Positions 1 through 12,877 are shown, numbered from the stretch's first letter. The stretch: DNA of 64,000 bases from Mesocentrotus franciscanus (GCA_037976565.1 CP137668.1:24758280-24822279); one strand, 5' to 3'. Made by a program: numbers and translations. The notes: generated by a model from the letters alone, not told the origin.

Positions 1-184
1 GGGATGTACAAATCATGGTAAAAAATCTACAAAACTTACATTTTTTGATAATTCATTATTGAAGGAAAAAATATTATCTATAGATCATAATTGAGAGACC
101 AATGGTGAGAGCAAACAATGGCACGAACGGCCTGTTATACTTAAGTCCAACTTAAAGTCGATCTTAGTCTTTGTGAAACACCCC
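1..184. mobile_element. Partial MITE, GTGTTTCACAAAG family (copy 1)
   Basis: This is the right half of a palindromic MITE cut by the window edge. It ends in the inverted terminal sequence CTTTGTGAAACACCCC and shares its body with copies at 5874-6157 and 33641-33931, including the GAGAGACCAATG and TTAAAGTCGATCTTAGTC segments. No coding capacity is seen. The superfamily is not assigned. Confidence 0.7.
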
Positions 185-621
185 AGATCTGTTCTGCACT
201 TGTGTGTCTTGTAATGTAAAATACTTTTATTATTATTGTCTGGTGTGATTACTTTTATACTGGTACTTCTTATCATTGTGGATTGTATTTGTATGAAGTA
301 CATCTATAAAACATGCATGCTTCCAAGTGGCATGATAAGATATGAAATTCTCTATGCTATCAAATATTTCACCTTGCGTGCAATAGGTTTTTTAAAACAA
401 TTGCTGGTACAAATGTTACTTCTCTAGGATATGCTCAGATATATATGAAATAATGTTTTTTTGATCTGTTAAAAATGTCTTCATTGTCATTTAATCTGTA
501 TACTTTCTAATCCTGATTATCTCAAGCTTATACATGTATTTAATACATGTAGGTTAAGGGCTATGCTCATTTATCCACTTCAGTCAATTAATTCTAATAG
601 TTTAATTGGTAAAAAAAATGA

Positions 622-860
622 GAATCTGTGCAACCTTAGAGAAAAAATGTTATGCTGTTTGATTTGTTATTGATATTTTTTAAACAGACCCCACTGTCCA
701 GAAAAAAAGAAGTCTGAATAAGCTGCAATAACATTTGATAGTACAAGTGAGGCTGAGGGCAACTGGCCATTGAAAAGAAGATCAACTGCAATGAAAGAAA
801 AAAAGAGCCCCCCCCCCACCCTCAAAGTGTTATTTGTCTGAAAGGCTGTCATGCACGAGG
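622..860 (+). repeat. Dispersed direct repeat, copy A
   Basis: About 240 bases, from AATCTGTGCAACC to GTCATGCACGAG, recur almost identically at 1984-2235. The main difference is the length of a poly-C stretch near the 3' end. The two copies flank the first visible PAQR gene 1 exon. No terminal inverted repeats or open frame are seen. Confidence 0.8.
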
Positions 861-1195
861 TTGTCAATACAAATAGTTTGGGTCGATTGGGTTGTCACAC
901 ATGATTAGGTTAGCTTAAAAGAAGAATGTAAAAATACTTTTTGTATTGTCTATTCTAACCACATTACATTTACATGTAGATTTCACAAATATGATAGAAC
1001 AAAATGAATTATAGAGTGCGTTATTCTTATAACAATGCCAATACTTTAAAGGGAGAGGGTCATCAGTTTCCATGTGCAGAAGTTGGAAGGTCATAATTTG
1101 CTGACACCAGTCTTGGTGGAAATACCATTAATGGGTGTACAAGTCTGCACACAGCAAAATCATAGTAATGAAAATTAATGCCTAACCAAAGGGCA

Positions 1196-1250
1196 CCAAC
1201 GTATCGACTTCAACCTCCCGGTTACGAGACCACTGCTCTTGGAAGAGTCA
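1196..1250 (-). mobile_element. tRNA-derived SINE fragment
   Basis: On the minus strand this reads AGCAGTGGTCTCGTAACCGG and then a degraded B-box. It matches the tRNA-like head of the SINE at 33319-33535. Only the tRNA head survives. Confidence 0.5.
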
Positions 1251-1414
1251 TGTGGGATGGAAAATAATGATTCCGTTTGTCACACATGTCACATCGGCAC
1301 AGCAAGAGTGAAAGGAAACAGAAAGGGACAGTTTACACGAACTTGTTCTTATTGATACAGTCTAGGATTGATTTTGGTGTGTAATCCTAAATCTTCTCTT
1401 ATACTTTCCCGAAG

Positions 1415-3910
1415 GTTCCTCTGACTTCCATGAACCATTCATCATATCTGGGTACCGCTCGTGCCGCAGCAGCATCGCATCTTGCCTCGTCAGCGCCATC
1501 CAGTGTTCGAATGAGACCATCAACTTCTGGACACACTTCATCCCTGCGATGTGGTTTGGCTGGACCACACTGCAACAGGTTGCCGATGGGGACTTCATCC
1601 AGGATCCTTTCTCGTGGCCTCTCATCTGCTACCTCCTCTCTTCCTTCATGTACCTGTTTGCCAGTGCGATGGCACACTTGTTCAATTGCATCTCCTTGCC
1701 TGCCCGCTATGTCACATTCTTTTTTGACTATGGGGCCATCAGCATCTACAGTTTTGGAAGCAGCATAGGTAAGATATTAACGTCTTGTAGGTTTTTACAG
1801 GATTCTAAGGCCAAATGACCATCTAAGGCTCATATTAACCTATAGAGAAATCTGAACTTATATTTTTATTGAAGATTTCTTCACATTACCTCTGTATTAG
1901 AAATTTGTGTAGAGCCCTGCCTTTTGTACCCATTTATACATTTATGAACCCCCCCCCAAAATAATATGGAGAGAGGCAGTTGAAATCTGTGCAACCTTAG
2001 AGAAAAAATGTTATGCTGTTTGATTTGTTATTGATATTTTTTAAACAGACCCCACTGTCCAGAAAAAAAGAAGTCTGAATAAGCTGCAATAACATTTGAT
2101 AGTACAAGTGAGGCTGAGGGCAACTGGCCATTGAAAGAAGATCAACTGCAATGAAAGAAAAAAGAGCCCCCCCTCCCCCCTCCCCCCTCCCCCACCCTCA
2201 AAGTGTTATTTGTCTGAAAGGCTGTCATGCACGAGATTCTGAAACAAAATCCTGGAATTAGCTCATGCTGCAATGATAATTATAAACCTTAAGGTCAGTC
2301 AGGAACTCCATGACTTTTACAAGATATTTATGATTGGAAATCGAAATTAAAAAATTTGTTTTCCTAACGGTTTTTATAACACTACAGTTTACTGGGGAAA
2401 ATGAGTATGGTAAAACCGGTCACTCAAAGATTTTTACTTTTTTGAGGCACTTCATGATCATTTTCAAGCGCAATTTTTTGAGGTCTTCAATGTTACACCA
2501 TATCACAGACACTGATAACACGTAGGACCATGCATCTCAGATTTAACATTGTTAAACGATGCCTTTAATACTGCAGAATCAACTTTGATTGATATAGTTT
2601 CATCATTTTCTTTTGACATTGATTAGTATTTTCATCATGCAATTTTGTTTCCTCCCCCCCCCATATTTTAGATAAGTTTTGTATAATTAATATAATTATA
2701 TTGTTGAAGTTATGTTGAATAATTGTGTTTTCATTTGTATGTTTTATTTCCTCTCTCTCCCCCTCCCCATCACGGTTTAGCCTACTGTGCCTACATCTTT
2801 CCCCCAGAGCTTCTCCATACGACCCTTCACCAAGTCTTCCTTGTGGTGGCGATGTTTACAGCAATGATGAGCACGTTCCTCGCCTGTTACAGCCGCTTCT
2901 CATCCAACCACTTCTTATGTCACTCGGGGCGCCTACCAGCAATTATGATCCCTTATCTATGGTGCAGGTAAAAGTTTTATCATTTTTATTCCTTTATTAT
3001 TCCCCCTTTTTCTTCCAAATATTCTATTTCATAAAAAGTGATAAAAATAGAATATTTGGAAGAAAAACGTTTTGTCAGGGTTTTTACTAAGCTTATGACT
3101 GCATTATTGATAAAATGACTTGTTTTAACCATTAAACAAAACAATTACCCCCCCCCCCAAAAAAAAAAAAATTACTTCAAATCTGTAAAATTGTAGAGAG
3201 TCCTCGCAATGGGTGAGTTTATAGGATCCTCTGGCTAATTTGAGGCCTATAGTTTTCAGAGCAAGTTTTTTTGCAGACTATATACATGTACCTGTATGCA
3301 GTATTTTATTTCAATCTAACTTTTTTCCAACAAGGACATTCATTATTAAACAAAACCTAAGCCATAGAATTATTTTTTTTTGTAATATCTAATTATCTAT
3401 CATATTATTTGTTAACGGAGTATTGATATACATTTTTTTCGTTTGAATATTCCTTGCCCACCATTCAGTATGCCTCTGTTATACCGTGTAATCTTCTGTG
3501 TCGAACCCGACCCCGATTCCGACGCCGTGCTCTTTCACGTTTGGCAATTCCTTTGCGTCGCAGTGACCGTTTTCTTCTACGCAAGTCGCTTCCCCGAGGT
3601 TCTCGCCCCAGGCACCTTCGATTTCATCGGGCATAGCCACCAGTTGTTTCACATTGGTGGTGCATTCTCAACCTACTTGCAGTATCGGGCCCTCCTGCTC
3701 GACAAGGCTGAGCGACGGCAATCCCTTGTTGATGCGGTTGGATTACCGACGGTGGCGAGTACCGCGGGAGCCTTCTTAGTTGTTTTAACCGTGAACCTGC
3801 TGATCATCTGGGGGTTCTCTCATTGGGTGTCACAACCAAAGTCACTGGTAAGGCAGCGGCTAGAGGAAGACAAGAGAGAGAAAAAGGGGTGTGGTTGCAA
3901 GTGTGATTGA
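1415..3910 (+). CDS. PAQR5-like: PAQR class II receptor (membrane progestin receptor, PAQR5-like), gene 1, 3' three exons
   Basis: Exons 1415-1768, 2781-2967 and 3469-3910 join in phases 1 and 2 to a TGA stop; all splice sites are GT-AG. The product is a seven-helix receptor of the progestin/adipoQ family, which in this class binds steroids at the cell surface. Family marks are visible in order: NETINFWTH near the start, SAMAHLF (the S-x3-H motif), FFFDYGAISIYSFGS, ACYSRF, and LAPGTFDFIGHSHQLFH with the H-x3-H pair. These are the presumed zinc/hydrolase-like residues of the superfamily. The tail is Lys/Glu/Cys-rich (KREKKGCGCKCD). The first coding exon (about 28 residues in gene 2) is not seen and probably lies left of the window. 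The acceptor before 1415 is the only one possible, because stops at 1363 and 1369 block earlier starts. The exon is one base short compared with gene 2 (see findings). Family call is very sure; the exact PAQR number is not. Confidence 0.93.
1984..2235 (+). repeat. Dispersed direct repeat, copy B
   Basis: Second copy of the 622-860 repeat, same orientation, lying in the first visible intron of PAQR gene 1. The poly-C stretch near 2166-2195 is expanded with interspersed T. Confidence 0.8.
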
Positions 3911-4487
3911 CAGGGTACTTTTCAAACTCGACTCATCGTTTTTATTCTGAAATATGTGTTTGCCGTTCCTTTTGAAAATTGCTGAAATGTGTTTTGGATT
4001 CTTGCTATTTGTATACTCACTCTCTCAGGTTTAGCCCATTTGAATACCTATTTTATTTATTTATTCATTCATTTTTTAATTTTTGACAGGGTAGGTCCAT
4101 TATTGATTAAGACACTGTTTCACATATTTATACTTAGCAAGATGAGCTGTGATTTTGCATCACCTATGACTCTGCGTGTGTGATAAATGTGATATTGTGT
4201 GATTTTCTTTGAAAGGAACTTGGTCACTCCACCTCCAAAATTGACTCCATACCGAACAACCATTTGCCATTGAAGATAGTTCAATATTTTTGTTCAGTCT
4301 GTTGTTGTCTGTTATCTACCACTCAATATGAATGGTAACTCAGTCTTCCTGGTCGAATTTTTTCACCTTTGCTTTCAGAGTTCAATTTTGTATTTATTTT
4401 TACAACTTGCAATGCATTCAAGCATATTATCGTGACTACGTTGGTACGCTGTACACACGATTATTTGAAATCATGTGACATTTCAGT

Positions 4488-4523
<36 letters not shown>

Positions 4524-5870
4524 AGTTGAGTATTCATTGATGCCTTTCGACTCTGTCATGAAATAACGATTCTGGCTTTCAAGTGTTTCAAAATCTTTCA
4601 CTCGTTTTGCTGCACCAACTACATGCATTTATATAATTGGTTATAACTTTTGTATATCATGTATGTTTTTTTTGTTGGAAAAACATATTTTTGGAAATAT
4701 TTTTTTAATAGTCTCATATACTGACATCATGTCTAACCAAGTATTACAAAAGAATAACATCCAAAGAGAAATAGTAGATTGTAGTTGAGCATTTTGCATA
4801 ACATGATTTTTGTCTATGATATTCAACCAATATGTATATTGAATACTGGCTGGTAGAAAAATGTTAAACTCTAATATTAAACTAAGTTTTAGGCTGAAGT
4901 TGGTATGCTATGAAATGTATTTAAAAAGAAAAAAAAATAGCATTTAAGTACATCATAGATTTCTTCAATGCAATTGATTTAACCACAGATTTGCTCATAT
5001 TAAGTAGTCACCTGTATCCAAGACAAGCTAAGTTGAACCTTGCCTGCCATAGTTATGTATAAACTACTTACCGGTATCTGAAATAAGCAGGCAAAGAATT
5101 GAAGTTAGAATAACTGCCATCCAAGGTCTATATCTCATCCAATCTATCCCTTTTGTGACAGTCATTCCACATGTTGTGGTTGGGTTTAAATGAACTTTGA
5201 TTCAGAGCCCTAAAAATATCCCCGGTGCATGAGTAACATGGGGCAAAACAAAATTCAGCACACACCATGTCCATGTTTGAAAATATTGTGTTTGACACCA
5301 GGAATTTTAGAAAGGAAAATAAGCTTTAAAATCCTTAAATCGGCAACACATTGAGAGTTCCAAAATCATTGAGAGTTCCAAAATCATTGTTATTCAATCA
5401 AAATTGGCCATTCAACTTTGCAATAAAGTTTTAACCCATTTATTTTGTTTTCAGAGATATTACATTCTATTAGAGCAATGTAGCATTAAAAAAGAAAAAT
5501 ATTATAGTTGCCAATTTGAAGTACAAAATGCAATCAATTTAGCCCTTTAAAAAGGCCTGTCCTGAAAGGGATATGCTTTTGAGAGTGTATTCTTTTTCAA
5601 TCTAGTAATATGCAGCATGCTACAAAGTATCAAAACACTAGCCCTCTTGCCCTTGGGGCAGCCTTATTCCTGCTTGCTGACTCTATAGCAGGGGAATGAA
5701 AAATACACTTTCCAATTTGGTAAATGTTACATTTTCATGTCCAAATCTTTAAAAATTGAGAGATATTGAAAGATATTAAAATATATTAGGGTATTTTTAC
5801 TGCTGAGAACCATGAGGTCATTAACTCCTACACTTTTTACACACACTTAATGCCCTTGTGGCTCTAAATA
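3911..5870. other. 3' flank of PAQR gene 1, no gene seen
   Basis: AT-rich sequence downstream of the stop codon. It may include the 3' untranslated region, but no clear end is identifiable. It holds a (TA)n microsatellite at about 4491-4521 and otherwise no conserved coding or element signature. Confidence 0.5.
4491..4521. repeat. (TA)n microsatellite
   Basis: Uninterrupted TA dinucleotide run of about 30 bases. Confidence 0.95.
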
Positions 5871-5873
5871 TAC

Positions 5874-6157
5874 CAGGGGGGTGTTTCACAAAGAGTAAGA
5901 TCGACTTTAAGTTGGACTTAACTATGGCAGGCCATTCATGCCACTGTTTGCTCTCACCATTTAGTGGCATTGGTCTCTCAAGGGGCGTACAAATCATGGT
6001 CACAAATCTACAGAATTTACATTTTTGGATAATTCATTATTGAAGGAAAAAATATTTTCAAAAGATCATAATGGTGAGAGCAAACAGTGGCATGATCGGC
6101 CTGCCATAGTTAAGTCGAACTTAAAGTCGATCTTAATCTTTGTGAAACACTCCCCAT
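5874..6157. mobile_element. MITE, GTGTTTCACAAAG family (copy 2, full length)
   Basis: Both ends are present: GGGGGGTGTTTCACAAAG on the left and CTTTGTGAAACACTCCCC on the right, with further pairing of AAGATCGACTTTAAGTTGGA to its mirror near 6111-6130. Same family as 1-184 and 33641-33931. The element is non-coding. Confidence 0.85.
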
Positions 6158-6350
6158 ATGTATTTGACAGAAATTCGAGAAACTAGAATTTGTATCCTCT
6201 GTGAAACATGTATGAGTTTAGGCATCAAAAATTACTTTCCATCAAGAATCCAAACCTTTGATTGGAAAGATACAGGTATAATCCTGCTTTGCTTAAAACT
6301 GCAATTTTAATAGGACGAGATCATTTAGTGTGTTCTTGGCATATATACAG

Positions 6351-6842
6351 CGTGTCCACACACAAAACAATTTATCCCGAAACTCTATAACGATACGTCG
6401 TATAAAGAATCATCGTATAAATTCCAGGGTGTCCACACACAAGAAACGTCGTATAAAGAATCATCGTATAAATTCCAGGGTGTCAACACACACAAGAAAG
6501 TAATCCCAAAACTCTACAGCGAAATGTCGTATAGGTGCGCAGTTTGCTACTGCGGTCATGAAATGGAAGCGGAAATGAGAGGTCAGGTCTCCTTTCGTGC
6601 GATCCGACTTTAAGCCCCGCCCAGTTAGACTAGTTCCGTCCACACACAAAATTTCTGTGATTAAGCGTGATTAGGCGTGATTAGTTATTGAGTTCTAGTT
6701 GACGATTCCCAAACCTGCGTTTCGTTATACGACGTTTCGTTATACGACGTATCGTTGGTAAGCGTCCACACACACAATTTCATCATATTACTATTGCGAA
6801 ACGGTATACTAATCACGGAAAATGTTGTGTGTGGACAGGGGG
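6351..6842. mobile_element. MITE with TGTCCACACACAA termini
   Basis: Inverted ends TGTCCACACACAA (left) and TTGTGTGTGGACA (right) enclose about 490 bases. The block TCGTATAAAGAATCATCGTA with the following GTGTCCACACAC is duplicated in tandem near 6395-6490, and terminal-like motifs recur internally (about 6639 and 6768). No transposase frame is seen. Superfamily not assigned. Confidence 0.75.
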
Positions 6843-8528
6843 ATATTTAGATATACTGCACCGCATGTAGTTAAAAAGAATGCACCTTTGAAAAGCCTAC
6901 AAAACTTCATATTTCTAGTGTTGCACATGAGAGTTGGATTTGAATGAGAACTCTCAAATGTACTAAATATTTATAGTTTGCAGTGGCATTTTAGAGCTCA
7001 AATAATTATGTGTGTGAACTGTGAAATAAATGAGTCTTTTATAAATATTTATTATTATCAATCCATGGGCTGAAAAGGAAAATTAAACAGAGTAATTAAA
7101 AACAAAAACAAAAACTTTACTGAAATTGGCAGATACTGAATGCAGTGCAGGAGAAGTGAATTAGCAAACTCATTACTTGACTAACATGAAAGTGCATGTA
7201 TACACATACCGGTACCTATTTTTTTATTGCATCAAAGCGTATTAAAAATGTATATAAATATATTTATTAGCACTATTTAATATTTATGACAGTAGGATAG
7301 GATGTACACTTGTGAAGATTAAAACAGAAATAACCTCCAATGAATTATATACGACTAATGCCCAGGCAGTACCACTCAATGATGTCTTGGCAATAAATGA
7401 AATTCATTTAGACTCTAAATGAACATCTGATATTTTGTCACTTTGAGCGAGAAGGGCATTAACTCTGTGTAAAATTGTATGAGTGAACGCCCGTCTGGTT
7501 CTAAACAGACAATTTGTTGATGTGATAGGTCATAGTCAGTATTAAATATTATGGATGCAAGAACAACACCAATTGGATTATAACTAAAGTGTTCTGTCAT
7601 ACATGTAATCCAAGCCTTCACCCCAAATCATTTTATATGCCTATAGACCCCTATAGACCCCAACAAAAAGAAAGAAAAAACAAAACAATTTACAAAAAAT
7701 ATATGTGCTTTAACCCTGTTTAAGCTCGGATTTGTAAGATAAATGAAAATATGTCCTATCATCTCATTAAAGTAAATTAATATACGCAATCAAAAACAAC
7801 TTGATATTGATGTACACATAGATTTTTTTTTAATGTAATGTATTTTTGTAAATGTACCATTAATTTTCAGAATTCTGAATTTAGGCCTATAATCTCTATA
7901 TATAGTAAATGAAACTTTGCCTGTGTGTGTGCGCGCGTGTGTGTGGTGTGTGAAAGAAGCAGTAGTTTGTCTCGTATTTTTAAAATGTAACAAGAGTATG
8001 TTTTATTCTATCAGTTACATAAGAATATACTTTTGCTGTTTTAGTTTTAAGTCTTGAGTTGGTTTACTATTTTGTTCCTTCATACCTTTGAGGTTGCCAT
8101 TTTGTTGAGCAGCATTCATGCTTACCACTCTTTCTGTTATCACTGAAGGTACATTTTCTTTTGGTGGTGAAAAAGTGGAAATATTGTCGCCAATGGCAAG
8201 AACTCGATTTCTCTGAACTTGATACTCATTTTATATACGCATTTTGTGAAACACCTTTGCATATAATACCTGTATTGCATTAGGTAGTGTAGTTGGAAAT
8301 ATCATAGAAAATTTAGAATGATAATTCCTTTAGTTTAAACTTTAAACTTTAAATACATTTAGTTCATTCTTAATCATGATAATGTGTTGTGGGATTGTTA
8401 ACAGCTGTCAAGTGAGGTCTGTAAAGTTATCAATAAATGAGTGTACAAATTGCAGTCATGTTTATTTTTAGCAATGTACAGATGAGAAAGGGTGTTAATA
8501 ATTGGGGAAGGCGGTCATAATGAGACAC
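6843..8528. other. AT-rich spacer, no gene seen
   Basis: No conserved frame or element boundary is recognised. A short GT/GC-rich microsatellite lies at about 7921-7955. Confidence 0.5.
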
Positions 8529-8919
8529 TGAGTGATTTCAAGTTGGGTGTTAGTGTTAGTGTTTAGAGCCGTCAAGAGCTCTTAAGTCGAGCTAAAAATT
8601 TGCTGATGAAATTAAGAGCCCGATGTCAATGTCAATATCGATAGCTTAACACTAACACCGAACTGGAAATCAACATTTGCTTAATCCCTAGGGGCTAGTG
8701 TTAGTGAATAGGACATTTGTACGTAAAATATTAACACCAGCCACAAAGGTCGGTTCAGCAGACAATTGTGCAAAGTCGATAACACTAGCTACCGAAAGTT
8801 GGCAATATTCAGAGGTCAAAGCCTTAACACCAGCTGATTTCCATTTCGGTGTTTAGGGCTGGTGTTACTCTTTATTAAATACTAACACCAGCCCTAAACA
8901 CCCAACTTGAAATCACTCA
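8529..8919. mobile_element. Foldback MITE rich in CTAACACC
   Basis: Perfectly paired ends (TGAGTGATTTCAAGTTGGGT and its reverse complement at 8900-8919) enclose about 390 bases. GTTAGTGTTAG/CTAACACC-type motifs recur in both orientations through the body. Non-coding. Confidence 0.8.
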
Positions 8920-9640
8920 TTGATTATGTACAGTAGCAGGAAAAATAGCTATGGAAAATGCAAAGCCTTGTAAAAATCATGTTTTTTAAACTTTGTCAGT
9001 AATAATTAAGTAAAGTTTGATAAGTGATATATTTCACATATTTCTTGTCAAGTCATTATATAATCCCATTTTATACATATAACACATGACTGCAACCTGT
9101 TGGGATATTTTTATATGCACAGTGAACATGATATGTACTTGTAAAATATGACAACATATCACATGAAATAAATAACCTATATTTCATTCACTTAGAACAG
9201 GGTATATACCATCCATTACAGTCTAATATTATTTTGGGTATTATATGCAATTTATCCTAAAATATTTATTCAGATTGTACACTGCTGTAAGGAGTATGTT
9301 GTCATATGGGACACAACAAATGTATTTTTGCAAACATTGTGTGTGAAATATTTGTCAGCCAATGATATCATAGATGCAATACAAAGTATAATAAGGTTGA
9401 AGGGTAATTTTTTTCTTCCATTTTGAGTACAGACCTCTTTACAGAGTATTATCGTACTATACTGGGGTGTGTGCAGGTGCACCACTACACTGGGGTTTCC
9501 CCCTACTCTTATACGAATAGAGCAGTGGGTTCGTAACATGCAAAGGTAGTGACTCTTCTCTACGGGCCTCCATTTAACGTCTATCCGAGGGACGGAGTGT
9601 TTTCCACTTGACATAGCCTGCGTCTATGAACAAGGGAAGG
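8920..9640. other. AT-rich spacer, no gene seen
   Basis: No convincing gene. The 114-codon minus-strand open frame at 9270-9614 shows no recognisable domain and unremarkable composition. Confidence 0.45.
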
Positions 9641-9649
9641 GGCACGTTA

Positions 9650-9755
9650 ACACACAACGCAGGCTTCAGTCATCCGCCTAGGTGGGAGTCGAACCCGGGA
9701 TCTTTGGTTCGTCAGGCGCTTTACCGACTGAGCCAACTCGCTCCCGTACAGTGGT
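9650..9755 (-). mobile_element. tRNA-derived SINE head
   Basis: The minus strand shows A-box-like TTGGCTCAGTCGGTAAAGC and B-box GGGTTCGACTCC spaced as in a tRNA, but no foldable acceptor stem. It is therefore a SINE promoter rather than a working tRNA gene. Confidence 0.65.
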
Positions 9756-9759
9756 ACGG

Positions 9760-10740
9760 TTTCAGGTGATTTGGGGGTGCTATTCCTTGTCATTCTGCAG
9801 CTAATTTTCCAGGGTCCCACTGTGCAGCTCATATTGTGGACATATGGAAGACTGACTACATTTTTCTTTTCTATGAATTTTATTTTATATTCTGACTACA
9901 TTGTGCTTTCAACACTTACAGCTTCTCACTGACAAGTCAGCTACAAAACTATTGAAATATTTGTATCTATTTTTGAACAGTTTGTCATGCTTTTTATCAT
10001 TCTTATACATTGTATCTTCATCAGTGACTTCATATGTATACAGGTTCACTCTTTGTAGTGTGATACATAATTGTCAACTAAAATTCTTTCATTTTCAGGA
10101 CGGATTTAGTTAGGATGGAATAGATTTTTAAAAAATGAATGAATATGAGATAGTGCATGTAACTTTAGACCATTATGTAGAATACTTTTCTCTATTTATA
10201 CACGTATTGAAAACTAATGTGAAGATTGATCATGAATTATTGTGTAACCTACTAATATCTGAGGCTGTTATTCATTACTTTGACAAAATTCAATGTATTC
10301 TTCATAATAAATTCACCTTCAGAAAGATATTCAAAGTATGCAAATCAATTGTAGAGCAGATTTATGTTCAATAAGTCACATCTATTCTCGAGGAAAACTA
10401 AGATTACATGTACATGTATTCAGATTTAAACATAGGAATGAAATATATTAGTGTGCACAAATTATTTTATGGTTGAAATAATGTGTTGGTATTAATGATT
10501 AATAGATCTAGATTCAAAATGAGCCTTCGTGTTCATGGTGTTATAATTCAACCGCTCTTGGTGAATTGAGTCTAACCAGTGTTTGATACAAGATTGTGTT
10601 TGGGGTGACATTACGTGTTTTGATACGATTTGTTTCTACACATCTAGTTTAGTATGTGTGACTAATAAAATACATATTTATGATACATAAACTGAAGTAG
10701 CTGTCTCTCGTTATAAATAAGCGTAATTACATATTTTTCT
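9760..10740. other. AT-rich spacer, no gene seen
   Basis: The 79-codon open frame at 10135-10374 has AT-driven codon use and no recognisable domain. Nothing else is supported. Confidence 0.45.
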
Positions 10741-10747
10741 AAGGGAC

Positions 10748-10805
<58 letters not shown>

Positions 10806-10825
10806 AGAGAGAGAGAGAGAGAGAT
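10748..10825. repeat. (GA)n microsatellite
   Basis: Long GA run with a few AA/GG interruptions. Confidence 0.95.
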
Positions 10826-10913
10826 TTTTTTTGGGGGAGAGGGGAATTTAGAAAGAGGAAAATGAAAGGTGAAAGGAATATGACTCAACAATGAAGAAGT
10901 TATAGAGTAGAGC

Positions 10914-11080
10914 TGTGCCCTGACTTCTAAACAGTTGCCATTGATTCAAATCGATCGGTAATTGATATCAATCGCAAAACTAGAAACGATTTTGTAATTT
11001 TGCGATTGATTGAGGATCATTGAGGTCATCATTATTCCGGACTCGGATTAGCGGCAACTCTTTATGAGCCAGGGCCCTGA
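10914..11080. mobile_element. MITE with GGGCCCTG-type ends and GATCGCAA motifs
   Basis: Ends GTGCCCTGACTTCTAAACAG and TTTATGAGCCAGGGCCCTG are imperfect inverted repeats around a palindromic core of ATCGATCGG and ATCAATCGCAA words. The same family occurs at 52682-52840 and as a fragment at 25479-25558. Confidence 0.65.
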
Positions 11081-11488
11081 TATAAAGTTCTCAAAAAGAT
11101 TTGGGGTCTAATTGGATGGAGAGTGGGCGAAAAGGTGATTTCGACTTGAAAGTTGGACTGTAGAACAATTAAGAATAATAAACACAATCGCAAATACGTG
11201 TACTTTCAAGAAAGTGAGTCTGGCAATGGCAACTTCTATAGGGAATATACCCTATTACCCTGTTGTATTCCCTGTAGAAATCTTGATCAGATTATGTAAT
11301 ATAATTATCATTGTAATGTTAGCATATTTCACTCGTTGATGGATGAGGGCACTGACATTGCCTAAGGTTGATTTCTCGAAAGCCTTGCAATGGTTAACAT
11401 TAATTAAGAATGATTAAGATGGTGCTCAGCCCATCCCTTGCCATTACAACATAAACTGGATTGCAACATACTTTGATTACAACATATA

Positions 11489-11871
<383 letters not shown>

Positions 11872-12124
11872 ACGCAAGTTCAAAGTCCTGTTTGCACCAT
11901 CGGTGCCTTCAAATGAAACTCTTTAACATCTCCATAGAAAATATACATTTCTGCTGAACATTGACGGTCAACATACACGTACTTTCAGGGAGTCAAGAAT
12001 TTGTTTTTACTGGAGCCGCGTACCAGGTAGGGCTAACATTAAATAATATTATTGTATTCGACATATTTCTTTATCGAATTGACGATCAGACTATATTTAA
12101 CGACAATAGTAATTACCGTGATTA

Positions 12125-12219
12125 TCTCTCTCTCTCCCTCTCTCTCTCATTTTTTCTCACTCTCCCTTCCGACTCTCTTTGTCACTCACTCTTCCCCCCT
12201 GTCTCTGTTCCTCACTCCC

Positions 12220-12250
<31 letters not shown>

Positions 12251-12286
12251 ACTCTCCCTTCTTCCGACTCTCTTTGTTCCTCACTC

Positions 12287-12326
<40 letters not shown>

Positions 12327-12370
12327 TCTCCCTCTCTTTCTCCCCTCTCTCTCTCTCTATTCCCCCTTTC
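12125..12370. repeat. (CT)n-rich pyrimidine tract
   Basis: Dense CT/TC repeats with CCC and TTT interruptions. The blocks around CCGACTCTCTTTGT recur at about 12168 and 12264, showing internal duplication. Confidence 0.9.
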
Positions 12371-12877
12371 TCTTTATAGCGTGGTTATAAAGAATGCATA
12401 GGCCTGTTTGGGAGACTACTTTATAAATAGGAATTCTTCGTTTGAAAATCAAATGATGATTTTCAATTTTGAGAAGTAATGATCATTGGCTCGTATTTAT
12501 GAAGGTGGATTAAGTTAATCCTGGTTTAACAGACAGCTTAATTAGTCCTCTGATTTCTGGAGCGCTAAGTGTCAAGCTCTTTATTCAGGACAGATAACTG
12601 AAATTCTTTATGCAATCATGAAATGAAAATGAGAAATTATTTTCACTTTGAAATGATTTTTTCTTTGTTCATTATTTTAGTTTCAGAATTGTGACAATTT
12701 TTGTATGGAATGACTAGATTGGTACTGGGAAGCTGCAGTGGAAACACATAATTACAAGTTCAACCTTTTAAATTACTAGTTGATCTTCCAGTTGAGTAGA
12801 AAACTGTTTTTTAATAATATTTTGGGTCAATTCTTCATTTGCTTCCACCTCCCATTCATTCAAGCCAAAATTAAACC

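Noticed and set aside
9270..9614. 114-codon minus-strand frame
   Set aside because: No family resemblance could be found and codon use looks random; left as unsupported.
9650..9755. Possible tRNA gene
   Set aside because: A- and B-box motifs are present but no consistent acceptor stem; matches the pattern of tRNA-derived SINEs. The same applies to 25681, 26617, 31893 and 33319.
10135..10374. 79-residue plus-strand open frame
   Set aside because: No recognisable domain, AT-driven composition and no splice or neighbour support; length is within chance.
12052..12401. Ser/Leu-rich open frames
   Set aside because: CT-microsatellite translation.
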